Shown here one piece after another: positions 49,918-58,989 of a stretch of 64,000 bases of DNA (position 1 is its first letter; the number at the start of each line of letters is the position of its first letter). Both the position numbers and the translations under genes were made by a program. Location: NCBI RefSeq assembly GCF_021458635.1, contig NZ_JAIRDQ010000001.1, forward strand, positions 558,001 to 622,000, given 5' to 3'. A model generated the notes under the pieces. The model worked only from the letters and a program-made list of their open reading frames with translations, did no database searches and was not told where the DNA came from. Source of the stretch: Bradyrhizobium monzae. GTDB lineage: Bacteria > Pseudomonadota > Alphaproteobacteria > Rhizobiales > Xanthobacteraceae.

Positions 49918-52900
49918 ATGCCGGTCACGTCCGCTGCAGGGCACGGGGACGAGCGCGAGGCCACTACGGTCCGGCATTCCCGACCAAAGATGGCAAAGCG
50001 CGGTTTCCTCGGTGGAACGATCGCAAACATTCGTGAGCGGGCTCCGGCGGGCAGCTTCTGGACGCTGTCGCTCACGGCGTTGCTCTTCTCCGCTCTCAAA
50101 GAGGCGAAGGCCTCAGACCCGAACGTAACGCTCCTCGATGACGATACGCTTTCCTACAAGGATCTGGCCCACGGCGTGTTCGAACTCACGACCAAGGAGG
50201 CTGTCCCGCGGCACATCATTGTCGAGGACCCCGGACAAACGGTCATCCTGAACAAAGTCGGCTCCGGGCTTTCCGTAAACCAGCTCGAGAACAGCCCGTT
50301 TCGCATGGAGGAGCTGCGAGCGGCCCAACAGGAGGCGCTCGCCAATTTCGCAAAGGGGTATGGCACGAACGGATCCGGCACTCCTCCGTTCGTCGAATCT
50401 CTGCCACTGGAGCCGATCCATTTCATACCGCCCGATGCGCCCGCGGCGCCAAACGCGCTGCCACCGATTCAGCCGATCGTCATTCCCGAGATCTTGATCA
50501 TACGGACGCCGCCAACTCTGAACGCTCAGGCTGGACCGCTCGAGCTCGACACTGCCGTGTTTGATACCTTCACCGCGACGAGCGGAACATTCAGCGCCAG
50601 CAGTCCAAGCTCCAACGTCACGCTGACTTTTTCCATCAGCGGAGGCGCCAGTGGCAATACCGTGCTGGATGGAGTGACCTATGACGTATCGAAAACCGGT
50701 CCTTACGGCACGCTTTTCCTGAATGGTGCGACTGGCGCCTATACTTTCGTTCCCGATAGTGCTGCGATCAACGCGCTGAAGGCCCCGACCTCCGAAGCTT
50801 TTTCAATCATCGCGACGGACGGGTCGCTCTCGGCCAACCAGATTTTCACGATTGCCATCAACGGAGCCAACGACGCGGCGATCATCGCTGGCACGACAAC
50901 CGGTTCTTCGCTCGAATCCGGCGGCGTCGCCAATGCGGCATCGGGCGGACCGGCCGCAACCGGCAAGCTCTCGGCTGCCGACGTCGACGATCCCGCCAAC
51001 ACCTTCGCGGCAGTCAATTCGCCGACGCAGAGTGCACACGGCTACGGCACCTTCACAATAACCGCGGATGGCGTCTGGACCTACACGCTGGATCAGTCCA
51101 ACAATTCCGTACAGGCCTTGAACGTTGGCCAAACGCTGACCGATACCTTCACGGTGACCAGCATCGACGGCACCCCACAGTTGATCACCATCACGATCAA
51201 TGGCGCCAACGATGCGGCCGTCATTTCCGGCACAGCGACCGGCACGGTGACGGAAGCCGGGCATGAGAAGTGCGAGCCGTCAATCGCGACCGGCCAGCTT
51301 ACCGATACGGATGTCGACAATATTCCGAACAGCTTCACACCGGTGACCTCGCCAAGGGCGAGCGATCACGGCTATGGCTGTTTCAAGATGACGGCCGACG
51401 GCGTCTGGACCTACACGCTCGACGACAACAATTGCACCGTGCAGGCGCTGAACGTCGGCGACACGCTGACCGACACCTTCACGGTGACCACCATCGACGG
51501 AACCGCGCAGTTGGTGACGATCACCATCCACGGCACGAACGATCCGGCCATCATCCGCGGCTGCACCACTGGTTCGGTGACCGAGCCCGACTGCGAACAC
51601 AACGGCAGGCCGGCGGCGAGCGGCAGACTGACTGACACCGACGTCGACAATCCGCCCAACACGTTCACGGCAGTGGCCTGCCCGACACGGAGCGCGGGCG
51701 GCTACGGTACGTTCACGATGACCGCGGCAGGCGTGTGGACCTACACGCTCGACACGGCAAATTGTGCCGTGCAGGCGCTTCATTCCTGCGAAACGTTGAC
51801 CGACACCTTCACAGTGACCTCCATCGATGGCACGGAACAGTCGATAACGATCACAATCCACGGCGCCGACGATCGCGATGACTTCGGCCATGGGGCCGCA
51901 TCGGCGTTCTATACCGCCGATCGGTCCCACGTCTCCGCGACCTCGGACAACGATACGGCAGCGGGAGATGCTGCCGTCAACCAGGCGGCGGATGCCAGCA
52001 GTCGCGACGGCGCCGTCAGCGATCTCAGCGGTGGTACGCCGCTGCGTGAAGTCTCAGCGGAGAGCACTGATGGTATCGCCGTCTCCGCAAAAAGCCCGGA
52101 TCATGACAAGATCGGTACAAAAGACGATTGCAATACCTGTCTCGGCGGATACGCACACGATAGTCTTGTAGGCAGCTATAATGCTGATCATTTCGTCTTT
52201 GCCTCGATATCGGGTTCCCGAGAAGCTCGACCGGACTTCGCCCCCAGCTCCAAATCGGAATCTGATCGGACCGACCTCACGGCTCTCGGCGCGCTCACAT
52301 TCGTCGTTCTGGCCCTCGACCCCTCCAGCACGACGGTTCCGGCCCATACGATCGCCTGGCTCTATGACAGCTCGGCAAACCAAACCATCGTCTACGTCAA
52401 TCCGACCGATCAACCCCTGAGCATCGGCGACTCCAGTCTCGTGGAAATCCATCAAACTGGTTTTTCCACCGTTCAGCTATCCGATTTCGTAGTCGCGCCA
52501 GAAACGTCGGCTCACGCGATCGGAGCCGAACCGGCCAATCTGGACCCGGGCGCCGGCAACGAGGCGACGAGTAGCGCGCCGACGACAAGCGACGTCTCAT
52601 CGGGCGAGATCCAGATCCTCCGCGATCGCGCCGTCCCGATCGGCGGGCACGACAACGTACAATTCGCGAAAGCGAGCGGCTGCGCATCCGATGCCGGTTG
52701 CGAACGAATTGTTCTGATCGAGCACACTCGGTTCGTTCACTCCGACGAGGCGAAAGCGCATTTGAACGAAGCCGGCGACGGGAACACTGCGGGATCCCCG
52801 CCGAGCAAAGACCCGCCCGTCGACCAGCTTCATCACACAGCATCACCTCCGGAGGACAAGTTTGTCTTCGGCCAGCCGCCGACGCCCGGCAGCGGCAACG

Positions 52901-53262
52901 AGACCGCGCCCGCTGAGGAACGTCCTGTCGTGGCGAGCGGCGAAGGCTCGATCACTTCGCCGGAGGCCGTGTCGGCGACGCCTATCGAGGCGTCACATCA
53001 CGGTCTTGCTTCGGTTCACGTTGAGGGCTCATTTCGCTTCAAACACCCCGGCTCTCACGGGTCTGATTTCATCAACCCGGAGCCGGAGCACGCCGCGGCG
53101 TGGACGCGAGCTGGTGCGGACGCCGAAGCACACCAAAGGTCGACGACGCAAACGAACGAGCTGTCGGTGCACTGGCACGAGGCGGCCGAAGCGTCCGCCA
53201 CCGAGCCACGACATTGGGGATTTGGCGCGGCTGCGCACGCAGCGCACGACCTGATCGTGTGA
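49918..53262 (+). CDS. Large VCBS-repeat surface protein, cysteine-rich
   Basis: 1,114 residues. A hydrophobic segment near 44-64 (FWTLSLTALLFSALKEAKAS) may be a signal or anchor. Then a cadherin-like unit (about 205-320) and three VCBS repeats of about 107 residues (about 321-434, 435-541, 542-650), each with GYG.F...ADGVWTYTLD and DTFTVT.IDGT.Q..TITI.G.(N/D)D. Repeats 2 and 3 carry cysteines absent from repeat 1. Near 730-850 a degenerate RTX-like stretch (CLGGYAHDSLVGSYNADHFVF) precedes a serralysin-C-like domain (DRTDLTALGALTF, IWLYDSSANQ-like, QLSDFVV). The His/Glu-rich end follows. Likely adhesin or matrix protein; export by type I secretion is suggested but the N-terminal hydrophobic segment is atypical. 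GAGG 8 bases before ATG. Confidence 0.85.
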   Translation: MPVTSAAGHGDEREATTVRHSRPKMAKRGFLGGTIANIRERAPAGSFWTLSLTALLFSALKEAKASDPNVTLLDDDTLSYKDLAHGVFELTTKEAVPRHIIVEDPGQTVILNKVGSGLSVNQLENSPFRMEELRAAQQEALANFAKGYGTNGSGTPPFVESLPLEPIHFIPPDAPAAPNALPPIQPIVIPEILIIRTPPTLNAQAGPLELDTAVFDTFTATSGTFSASSPSSNVTLTFSISGGASGNTVLDGVTYDVSKTGPYGTLFLNGATGAYTFVPDSAAINALKAPTSEAFSIIATDGSLSANQIFTIAINGANDAAIIAGTTTGSSLESGGVANAASGGPAATGKLSAADVDDPANTFAAVNSPTQSAHGYGTFTITADGVWTYTLDQSNNSVQALNVGQTLTDTFTVTSIDGTPQLITITINGANDAAVISGTATGTVTEAGHEKCEPSIATGQLTDTDVDNIPNSFTPVTSPRASDHGYGCFKMTADGVWTYTLDDNNCTVQALNVGDTLTDTFTVTTIDGTAQLVTITIHGTNDPAIIRGCTTGSVTEPDCEHNGRPAASGRLTDTDVDNPPNTFTAVACPTRSAGGYGTFTMTAAGVWTYTLDTANCAVQALHSCETLTDTFTVTSIDGTEQSITITIHGADDRDDFGHGAASAFYTADRSHVSATSDNDTAAGDAAVNQAADASSRDGAVSDLSGGTPLREVSAESTDGIAVSAKSPDHDKIGTKDDCNTCLGGYAHDSLVGSYNADHFVFASISGSREARPDFAPSSKSESDRTDLTALGALTFVVLALDPSSTTVPAHTIAWLYDSSANQTIVYVNPTDQPLSIGDSSLVEIHQTGFSTVQLSDFVVAPETSAHAIGAEPANLDPGAGNEATSSAPTTSDVSSGEIQILRDRAVPIGGHDNVQFAKASGCASDAGCERIVLIEHTRFVHSDEAKAHLNEAGDGNTAGSPPSKDPPVDQLHHTASPPEDKFVFGQPPTPGSGNETAPAEERPVVASGEGSITSPEAVSATPIEASHHGLASVHVEGSFRFKHPGSHGSDFINPEPEHAAAWTRAGADAEAHQRSTTQTNELSVHWHEAAEASATEPRHWGFGAAAHAAHDLIV
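50878..51870 (+). repeat. Three tandem DNA repeats coding VCBS units
   Basis: About 325-base units, best conserved at the GGCGTCTGGACCTACACGCT block (near 51070, 51400 and 51732) and at the CTGACCGATACCTTCACGGT block. They encode the three VCBS repeats of the surface protein. Confidence 0.85.
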
Positions 53263-53304
53263 TGGTGCCCCGGGGCGACGCGACCCTGCAGAGTGCGACA
53301 CCGC

Positions 53305-53502
53305 CTAATCCAGCTCTCGGATGCGATCCGCCGCAGCGGAATTGTCCTGCGAGAAAACTTCGCCGGCGCCATCGGTTTCGTCCGGGGGCGGCAATACGTG
53401 CTGATGATTCAGCGTGGATGTCCAGGCGCACGTCATTGCAGCGATGAGCAGACGGTTGACGGCCTCGATTGCGCGTTCCGCTGCGGACGAGCAGTAGTTC
53501 AT
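53305..53502 (-). CDS. Possible small protein MNYCSSAAERA..
   Basis: 65 residues with an amphipathic N-terminal helix (AAERAIEAVNRLLIAAM) and a polar tail. A strong GGGAGG lies 5-6 bases before the ATG, which is the main support. No recognised domain. Confidence 0.4.
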   Translation of the reverse strand: MNYCSSAAERAIEAVNRLLIAAMTCAWTSTLNHQHVLPPPDETDGAGEVFSQDNSAAADRIRELD

Positions 53503-53814
53503 TGCTCCCTCCCGCGCCGCTGATTTACGAATGCGTCAAGCTAGGACTGCCCGCACAAAACAAGTGTATTTCAGTTCACATTTGCACGCGTCAACTCATC
53601 GCACCTTTACAAGGTGAAGCTCGCATCCACTGCATCCGCAACGCGAATCTGCGGCACAGCTCGGCTCGCAGCGACGGCGAACTGATCAACGGGGTTGGTG
53701 GATTGCCGCGCGCGCCTCGTACAACCCCCGAGCCATTGCGGACAATGAGCGACTCAGAACGAGATGATGACGTCGCCGCGACGCGAATTCGGATTGGTCA
53801 TTGGGGGTCGATCG

Positions 53815-54018
53815 ATGCGCGGAGAAGCCGATTGCATTGTGTGCAGCAGAGCGAGAGCACTGGTGGGCGTCGTTCCAATCGCTGGCGGATACGCCATGAA
53901 GCTTTATGAATGCGCGGACTGCCACAGCACGCTTAGTCTCGTGACCCGGGTCGCGAACGTGGCGTTTGTCAGCCCGCAATTGAAGACGGCTCTTCCCGGC
54001 AAGGCTGGGCTGAGCTGA
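53815..54018 (+). CDS. Possible zinc-ribbon mini-protein
   Basis: 67 residues with two CxxC pairs 25 residues apart: ADCIVCSRARALVGVVPIAG and LYECADCHSTLSLVTR, a typical zinc ribbon. ATG at 53815 with GGGGG 7 bases upstream. The rest of the 53263-54080 gap, outside this gene and the ORF at 53305, shows nothing I can support. Confidence 0.5.
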   Translation: MRGEADCIVCSRARALVGVVPIAGGYAMKLYECADCHSTLSLVTRVANVAFVSPQLKTALPGKAGLS

Positions 54019-54080
54019 CGACGGCCAACCCGGTCGCACGCACCGCTCACCCGGCGCCTGCGAAGTAGACGCGCAAGCCC

Positions 54081-54839
54081 TCAATTCGGCTTTTGCGTCG
54101 GCTTGCCGTCGATCTTGGGGAGATCACCGGCGGAAGCAGCCTGATCGCCGCCTCCATTGGCGCGGCGGGCCATCTCGACGGTCAGCCGCTCGGCGGCTTC
54201 CGACGACATCAGTCCCAGGATATCGGACATCTTGCGCGGGGCGATCGCCGAGGCGATCTCGATCAGCACACCCATTTCCAGGCGGTCGAACACCCGCGCG
54301 GCGTCCTTGGGCTTCATGCTCTCATACATGGTCACGAGGCCCTTCAAGCGCTGGGCCTCGGCGGCCTTCTGCTCAGCCTGGGTCGCGGTGATGCGGGATT
54401 CCACCGCCTTCATCTCCTCGACCTTGCCCTCGATGCGCTTCTCGGCAGACTTCAACAGGTTTTCGCGGATATCGATCTCGCGCTGGCGGGACTCGATCTC
54501 CTGGCGGCGCGCCTGCAGGCGTTCCAGGATCGCGCGCTCCGAGGCCGAGACCTGCGGCTGGGCCTCGTCCATCTTGACAGGGGTGCCCTCGAGCTTGGTC
54601 TCGGGCGCGGCCGGCGTCGGCGCTTCCTTCGGCGCTCCCTGCGTCGAGCCGGTGATGTCGGGGTCCTCGCCTCCGGGAAAATTCAAATTCTCCTGCGCCC
54701 AGGACTTCTTCAGCGCTTTCGGCTGGTAGTCGAAGACATAGCCGCCATTGATCACGAGGCCCGCCACTTTCAGCGTGGCGAGACCTGCGACCGCAACCAG
54801 GACGACCGGAATGACGCGGATGTTACGGAAGGACTTCAT
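54081..54839 (-). CDS. MotE-like flagellar motor chaperone
   Basis: 252 residues: N-terminal membrane helix (VIPVVLVAVAGLATLKVAGLV), Pro-rich linker, long coiled coil (about 100-165, ILERLQARRQEIESRQREID...) and a C-terminal MgtE-N-like domain (YESMKPKDAARVFDRLEMGV, MSDILGLMSSEAAERLTVEM). This order matches MotE-family proteins of flagellar clusters. It is last in the fliL-fliM-DUF6468-motE-like series, 9 bases after DUF6468. Confidence 0.87.
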   Translation of the reverse strand: MKSFRNIRVIPVVLVAVAGLATLKVAGLVINGGYVFDYQPKALKKSWAQENLNFPGGEDPDITGSTQGAPKEAPTPAAPETKLEGTPVKMDEAQPQVSASERAILERLQARRQEIESRQREIDIRENLLKSAEKRIEGKVEEMKAVESRITATQAEQKAAEAQRLKGLVTMYESMKPKDAARVFDRLEMGVLIEIASAIAPRKMSDILGLMSSEAAERLTVEMARRANGGGDQAASAGDLPKIDGKPTQKPN

Positions 54840-54848
54840 ATCCTGACT

Positions 54849-55295
54849 TTATGCGGCAAGACCGTTGGACCTTCGGCGCTCCGAGAAGGCCTCAGCGGCC
54901 GCGGCCACCGCCTTCGCCGCCGACGGCTTGGCGACAGGGGCGGCTGCGGCTTCCGGATTCGTGACGGGGCGCGCCGCGATCGCGATCTTGGAGAGGCGGC
55001 GCACCACGTTGTCGGCTTCGCCGAGCTGTTTGTGGAGCTGGTCGGACATCTGCGTGGCGGCAGCCAGCTGGCTGCCGAGATTCTCGTTGACGTCGCGCAC
55101 CGCGAGCTTGAGTCCGCCGATCGCGCGCTCGGCGATCTCGGTCGCGGTGATGAGCTCGCCGATGACAGCCTTCAGCGAATGCTCATCCGCCTTCAGCCGC
55201 GTCAGCCGCTTGTTGAGCAGGATGCAGTAGCCGATCGTGAGCATCAGCAGGATAGCCACCAGCGTCTCGATCGCCATTCCTAGGGAGTGGTTCAT
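54849..55295 (-). CDS. DUF6468-like membrane protein of the flagellar cluster
   Basis: 148 residues: one membrane helix (ETLVAILLMLTIGYCILLNKR), a coiled coil (KAVIGELITATEIAERAIGGL, QLAAATQMSDQLHKQLGEAD) and an Ala-rich tail. ATG overlaps the fliM stop (ATGA), so translation is coupled. Proteins of this type sit beside fliM in alphaproteobacteria; role unknown. Confidence 0.8.
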   Translation of the reverse strand: MNHSLGMAIETLVAILLMLTIGYCILLNKRLTRLKADEHSLKAVIGELITATEIAERAIGGLKLAVRDVNENLGSQLAAATQMSDQLHKQLGEADNVVRRLSKIAIAARPVTNPEAAAAPVAKPSAAKAVAAAAEAFSERRRSNGLAA

Positions 55296-56494
55296 GGGGC
55301 CTCCATCAGCTTGTTCTGTTCGTCCACCTTCTCGAACATCGCAAGTGTCGTACTTGGCTTGCGCAGGGGTTTCGTCACGCGGATCGCAACGCGCTCTCCG
55401 ACCCGACCCATGCGTCCTTCGGTGATCGTGACGTCGCCGCAGCGCACGGTGACGTTGGCATCGGCGCGCATGTCCAGCGGCAGCGTGTCGCCGACCTTCA
55501 GCCGCATCAGCTGCTTGAGCGGAATATCGGCCTCGTAGAGCACGGCGTCGACGGAGATCTCGGCCTGGTTGATCTCGGTGGCAAAATGCCCCTCCCAGAT
55601 CGTGTCGCGGCCAAACTTTTCGCCCATGAACATCTGGAGCAGGACGGCCCGGATCGGTTCGATGGTGGCGTAGGGAAGCAGCAGCTCGATGTTGCCGCCG
55701 CGATCTTCCATGTCGATGCGCAGGCGCACCAGGATGGCAGCGTTGGCGGGACGGCTGATCGCGGCGAAACGCGGGTTGGTCTCGAGCCGGTCGATCGTGA
55801 AGGTCACCGGCGACAGCGGCCGGAACGCCTGTTCGGCATCGGCCAGCACCACCTCGACCAGGCGCTTGACCAGCTCGGTCTCGATCGTGGTGTAGGGCCG
55901 GCCCTCGATGCGGAGCTGGCTCGCGCCGCGGCGACCGCCGAGCAACACGTCGATCATCGAATAGATCAGGCTGGAGTCGACCACCGCCATGCCGAAATTG
56001 TCCCACTCCTCGGCCTTGAACACCGAGAGCACGGCAGGCAGCGGGATCGAGTTCATGTAGTCGCCGAAGCGCACCGAAGTGATGCGGTCGAGCGAGACTT
56101 CGACGTTGTCGGAGGTGAAATTGCGCAACGAGGTCGTCAGCAACCGCACCAAACGGTCGAAGACGATTTCGAGCATCGGCAGGCGCTCGTAGGAGACCAT
56201 CGCCGAATCGATGATCGCACGGATGCCGGAATGGTCGTCGAGCGTGACGTCGCCGACGGTGAAGCCGAGGAGATTGTCGATCTCCTCCTGCGACAGCACC
56301 CGCTCGCCGGAATTCTTGCCAGTTCCGAGATCGCGGCTGCCATCCTCGACCATGGCCGCCCATTGCAGGGCCATGGTCTCCGAGAGTTCGTTTTCGGCAG
56401 CAGCCTTCGCGGCCTCCGCGGGATCCTCGGAATCGAGCGACGCCTCCCATTGGGCGGCAATCGCATCCTGGTCCATCTGCTCGTTGCCGGCCAT
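55292..56494 (-). CDS. fliM: Flagellar motor switch protein FliM
   Basis: 400 residues. The N-terminal CheY-binding-like region is extended and acidic; then LSQEEIDNLLGF, the middle CheC-like domain (SVFKAEEWDNFGMAVVDSSL, IYSMIDVLLGG, GRPYTTIETELVKRLVEVVL) and the C-terminal SpoA domain (LKVGDTLPLDMRADANVTVR). Part of the C ring that sets rotation direction. Lies about 30 bases after fliL. Confidence 0.96.
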   Translation of the reverse strand: MAGNEQMDQDAIAAQWEASLDSEDPAEAAKAAAENELSETMALQWAAMVEDGSRDLGTGKNSGERVLSQEEIDNLLGFTVGDVTLDDHSGIRAIIDSAMVSYERLPMLEIVFDRLVRLLTTSLRNFTSDNVEVSLDRITSVRFGDYMNSIPLPAVLSVFKAEEWDNFGMAVVDSSLIYSMIDVLLGGRRGASQLRIEGRPYTTIETELVKRLVEVVLADAEQAFRPLSPVTFTIDRLETNPRFAAISRPANAAILVRLRIDMEDRGGNIELLLPYATIEPIRAVLLQMFMGEKFGRDTIWEGHFATEINQAEISVDAVLYEADIPLKQLMRLKVGDTLPLDMRADANVTVRCGDVTITEGRMGRVGERVAIRVTKPLRKPSTTLAMFEKVDEQNKLMEAP

Positions 56495-56524
56495 GACGCT
56501 AGCCCGTACCCTTCCGCAGCATCC

Positions 56525-57025
56525 TCACTGGAGCACGACTTCCTTGAACAGCACCGCGCTGACCTGGACCGGCGCGACCGCGGCGTTGACGCGCTTGGTC
56601 AGCTCTTCCTTGAGGCGGAAGATGCCGGCCGAGCCGTTGAGGTCGGAGGAGCGCAGCTCGCGCACATAGGTCTGGAAGATGTCGGTGACGCGCGGCATCG
56701 TCGGCTTGATCGCCTCGACCTGCTTCTCTTCCTTCAGCTCGAGCACGATCTTGAGCTTCAGATATTGCACGCGTTCGCCGGGCGCGCCGGCGAGGTTGAC
56801 CATCATGTCGGGCACTTCGACGAATACCGGCGGCTTCGGCGGGAGCGCGGCCTCGGCGTGATGCTCGGCGTCGCCATGACGGAAGAACAGGAACCAGGTC
56901 GCCGCACCGCCGCCAAGCACGAGCAGCGCGCCGACGAGGATCAGGATCAGCTTGAACTTGCTCTTGGGGGCAGCGGCTTCCGCGCCTTCGGCGGCTGCGC
57001 CGCCTTCCGCTTCATTCTCTGCCAT
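56525..57025 (-). CDS. fliL: Flagellar basal-body-associated protein FliL
   Basis: 166 residues: acidic Ala/Glu N-terminus, one membrane helix (FKLILILVGALLVLGGGAA), and a periplasmic domain with VEVPDMMVNLAGAPGERVQYL and the conserved C-terminal VQVSAVLFKEVVLQ. Stabilises stator-rotor interaction. First gene of the minus-strand fliL-fliM series. Confidence 0.95.
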   Translation of the reverse strand: MAENEAEGGAAAEGAEAAAPKSKFKLILILVGALLVLGGGAATWFLFFRHGDAEHHAEAALPPKPPVFVEVPDMMVNLAGAPGERVQYLKLKIVLELKEEKQVEAIKPTMPRVTDIFQTYVRELRSSDLNGSAGIFRLKEELTKRVNAAVAPVQVSAVLFKEVVLQ

Positions 57026-57147
57026 GATCGTCCGGGCTCGCTCATCTCAAAAAGTGCGAAAGAGCGAAGCCTCCTGGCAGACAGTGACGCGATACAAATG
57101 CCCCAGCGCAAAGCGCTCCTCTTACAAGCAAACGCTACGGTAATAAT

Positions 57148-57220
57148 GGTTAACGGAACCTTTCGATTGGGCCTCAGCTAGGAAAAATCTGCCGGGCAAA
57201 CATGGCTAACAGAACCTTTC
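57148..57220. promoter_or_regulatory. Direct repeat upstream of the flgF promoter (activator sites?)
   Basis: GGTTAACGGAACCTTTC (57148-57164) and GGCTAACAGAACCTTTC (57204-57220): 15 of 17 bases agree, 56 bases apart. They lie 62-134 bases upstream of the sigma-54-like element, where enhancer-binding proteins act, and also upstream of fliL. Confidence 0.5.
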
Positions 57221-57281
57221 TGCCCCCCGCCCGCGCCGCCGGAAAACAGCCAAACCATTGTAACTCCATATTATTTCGAGT

Positions 57282-57297
57282 TGGCACGGCTTTCGCT
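57282..57297 (+). promoter_or_regulatory. Sigma-54-like promoter of flgF
   Basis: TGGCACGGCTTTCGCT: perfect TGGCAC -24 block, GG-N10-GC spacing, one mismatch in the -12 block (TCGC for TTGC). It lies 116 bases before flgF. Middle flagellar operons of this type are sigma-54 controlled in Caulobacter. Confidence 0.65.
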
Positions 57298-57412
57298 GAG
57301 AGAGAGGGGCGAGACCGAACGGTTTGGGAGAACCCGACGGCCTCGTTCACGGGATCGGCCAAGGCGCTTGGGAGAGCGAAATGGCGGATCTCACGCAAGG
57401 GGAGATTGACCG

Positions 57413-58174
57413 ATGCAGAATGCGCTTCTGATCGGCTTGTCACGGCAGATGACGTTGGAACGGCAGATGGATGTCATCGCCAACAACGTCGCCAATGCCA
57501 ACACCAACGGCTTCAAGGCCGACCATTCGCTGTTCGAGGAATACCTCAACTCGAACGCGCATGAGGACAATTTCGTCAGCTCCGACCGCCGGGTCTCCTA
57601 TGTGCAGGACCGCGGCACTTACCGCGACGTCGGCCAGGGGCCGATGGAGGCGACCAACAACCCGCTCGACATGGCGATCAACGGCAACGCCTTTTTCGCC
57701 GTGCAGGCCAATGGCGCCGAGCGCTACACCCGCGACGGCAAGTTCGCGCTGAGCAGCACCGGCCAGCTCATGACCTCCGACGGCAATCTCGTGCTCGGCA
57801 CCGGCGGCCCGATCGTGTTCCAGCCGACCGACCACGACATCAACGTCGCCGCCGACGGCACCGTGACCGTGCTCGAAGGCACGGCCAAGATCGACTCGAT
57901 CCGCGGCAAGATCCGCATGGTGACGTTCGACGATCCGGCCAAGCTGATCAAGCTCGGCGCCAATCTCTATGGCGCCGGCTCCGCCAACCAGCAGACCGAC
58001 AGCAAGTCCACCCTGCAGCAGGGCTACATCGAGAAGTCGAACGTGAATTCGGTCGGCGAGATGAGCCGCATGGTCGAGGTGATGCGCAGCTACACCGCAG
58101 TCGCCAACCTGCTCCAGCAGCAGAGCGACCTCCACAAATCGGCGATCGAAAAGCTCGCCGACGTTCCGGCCTGA
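57413..58174 (+). CDS. flgF: Flagellar basal-body rod protein FlgF
   Basis: 253 residues. N-terminal rod motif TLERQMDVIANNVANANTNGF, FAVQANGAERYTRDGKFALS and C-terminal VNSVGEMSRMVEVMRSYTAV. Proximal rod. GGGGAG about 8 bases before ATG. First gene of flgF-flgG-flgA-flgH. Confidence 0.97.
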   Translation: MQNALLIGLSRQMTLERQMDVIANNVANANTNGFKADHSLFEEYLNSNAHEDNFVSSDRRVSYVQDRGTYRDVGQGPMEATNNPLDMAINGNAFFAVQANGAERYTRDGKFALSSTGQLMTSDGNLVLGTGGPIVFQPTDHDINVAADGTVTVLEGTAKIDSIRGKIRMVTFDDPAKLIKLGANLYGAGSANQQTDSKSTLQQGYIEKSNVNSVGEMSRMVEVMRSYTAVANLLQQQSDLHKSAIEKLADVPA

Positions 58175-58190
58175 TTAGGGGACCATTGAC

Positions 58191-58979
58191 ATGCAAGCGC
58201 TCCACACCGCTGCGACCGGAATGGCGGCACAGGAACTGAACGTTCAGGTGATTTCCAACAACATCGCCAACCTGCGCACCACCGGCTTCAAGAAGCAGAC
58301 CGCGGCGTTCCAGGACCTGATCTACGAACACGTCCGCCGCGTCGGCGCGCAGGCCTCGGACCAGGGCACCATCCTCCCGGTCGGCGTCGACATCGGCGGC
58401 GGCGTCAAGACCGTCGGCACTCCGCGCAGCATGACGCAGGGCACGCTGTCGCAGACCGGCAACGACCTCGACCTCGCGATGTCCGGCGAAGGCTTCTTCA
58501 AGATCCTGATGCCCGACGGCACCTACCAGTACACCCGCGACGGCACGTTCCAGATGGACAACCAGGGCCGCATCGTCACCGCCCAGGGCAACCCGGTGCA
58601 GCCGACCATCACGATCCCGAACAACGCCTCGGGCATTACCGTCAACGAGCAGGGCCAGGTGACGGTGACGCTGCCGGGCTCGTCGAGCAACACCGTTCTC
58701 GGCCAGATCGGCGTGACCCGTTTCATCAACAAGGCGGGCCTGCAGCCGGTCGGCAGCAACCAGTTCACCGAGACGACCTCGTCCGGCGCGCCGCAGGACG
58801 GCACCGCGAACTCCGAAGGCTACGGTAAGATCACGCAAGGCAGCCTCGAGCAGGCCAATGTCGACGTCGTCTCGGAAATGAGCGACCTGATCGCCGCGCA
58901 GCGCGCCTACGAGATGAACGCCAAGGTCATCAGCGCCGCCGACCAGATGATGCAGTCGACCACGGCGTTGTTCCGCTGA
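58191..58979 (+). CDS. flgG: Flagellar distal rod protein FlgG
   Basis: 262 residues: ALHTAATGMAAQELNVQVIS at the start, the FlgG-type insertion YEHVRRVGAQASDQGTILPV, and C-terminal QANVDVVSEMSDLIAAQRAY. Distal rod. Starts 16 bases after flgF. Confidence 0.97.
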   Translation: MQALHTAATGMAAQELNVQVISNNIANLRTTGFKKQTAAFQDLIYEHVRRVGAQASDQGTILPVGVDIGGGVKTVGTPRSMTQGTLSQTGNDLDLAMSGEGFFKILMPDGTYQYTRDGTFQMDNQGRIVTAQGNPVQPTITIPNNASGITVNEQGQVTVTLPGSSSNTVLGQIGVTRFINKAGLQPVGSNQFTETTSSGAPQDGTANSEGYGKITQGSLEQANVDVVSEMSDLIAAQRAYEMNAKVISAADQMMQSTTALFR

Positions 58980-58989
58980 GGTGATGACC

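Noticed and set aside
53469..53909. 146-residue plus-strand frame in the gap after the VCBS gene
   Set aside because: Ser/Arg/Pro-rich with no start signal; competes with the better zinc-ribbon frame.
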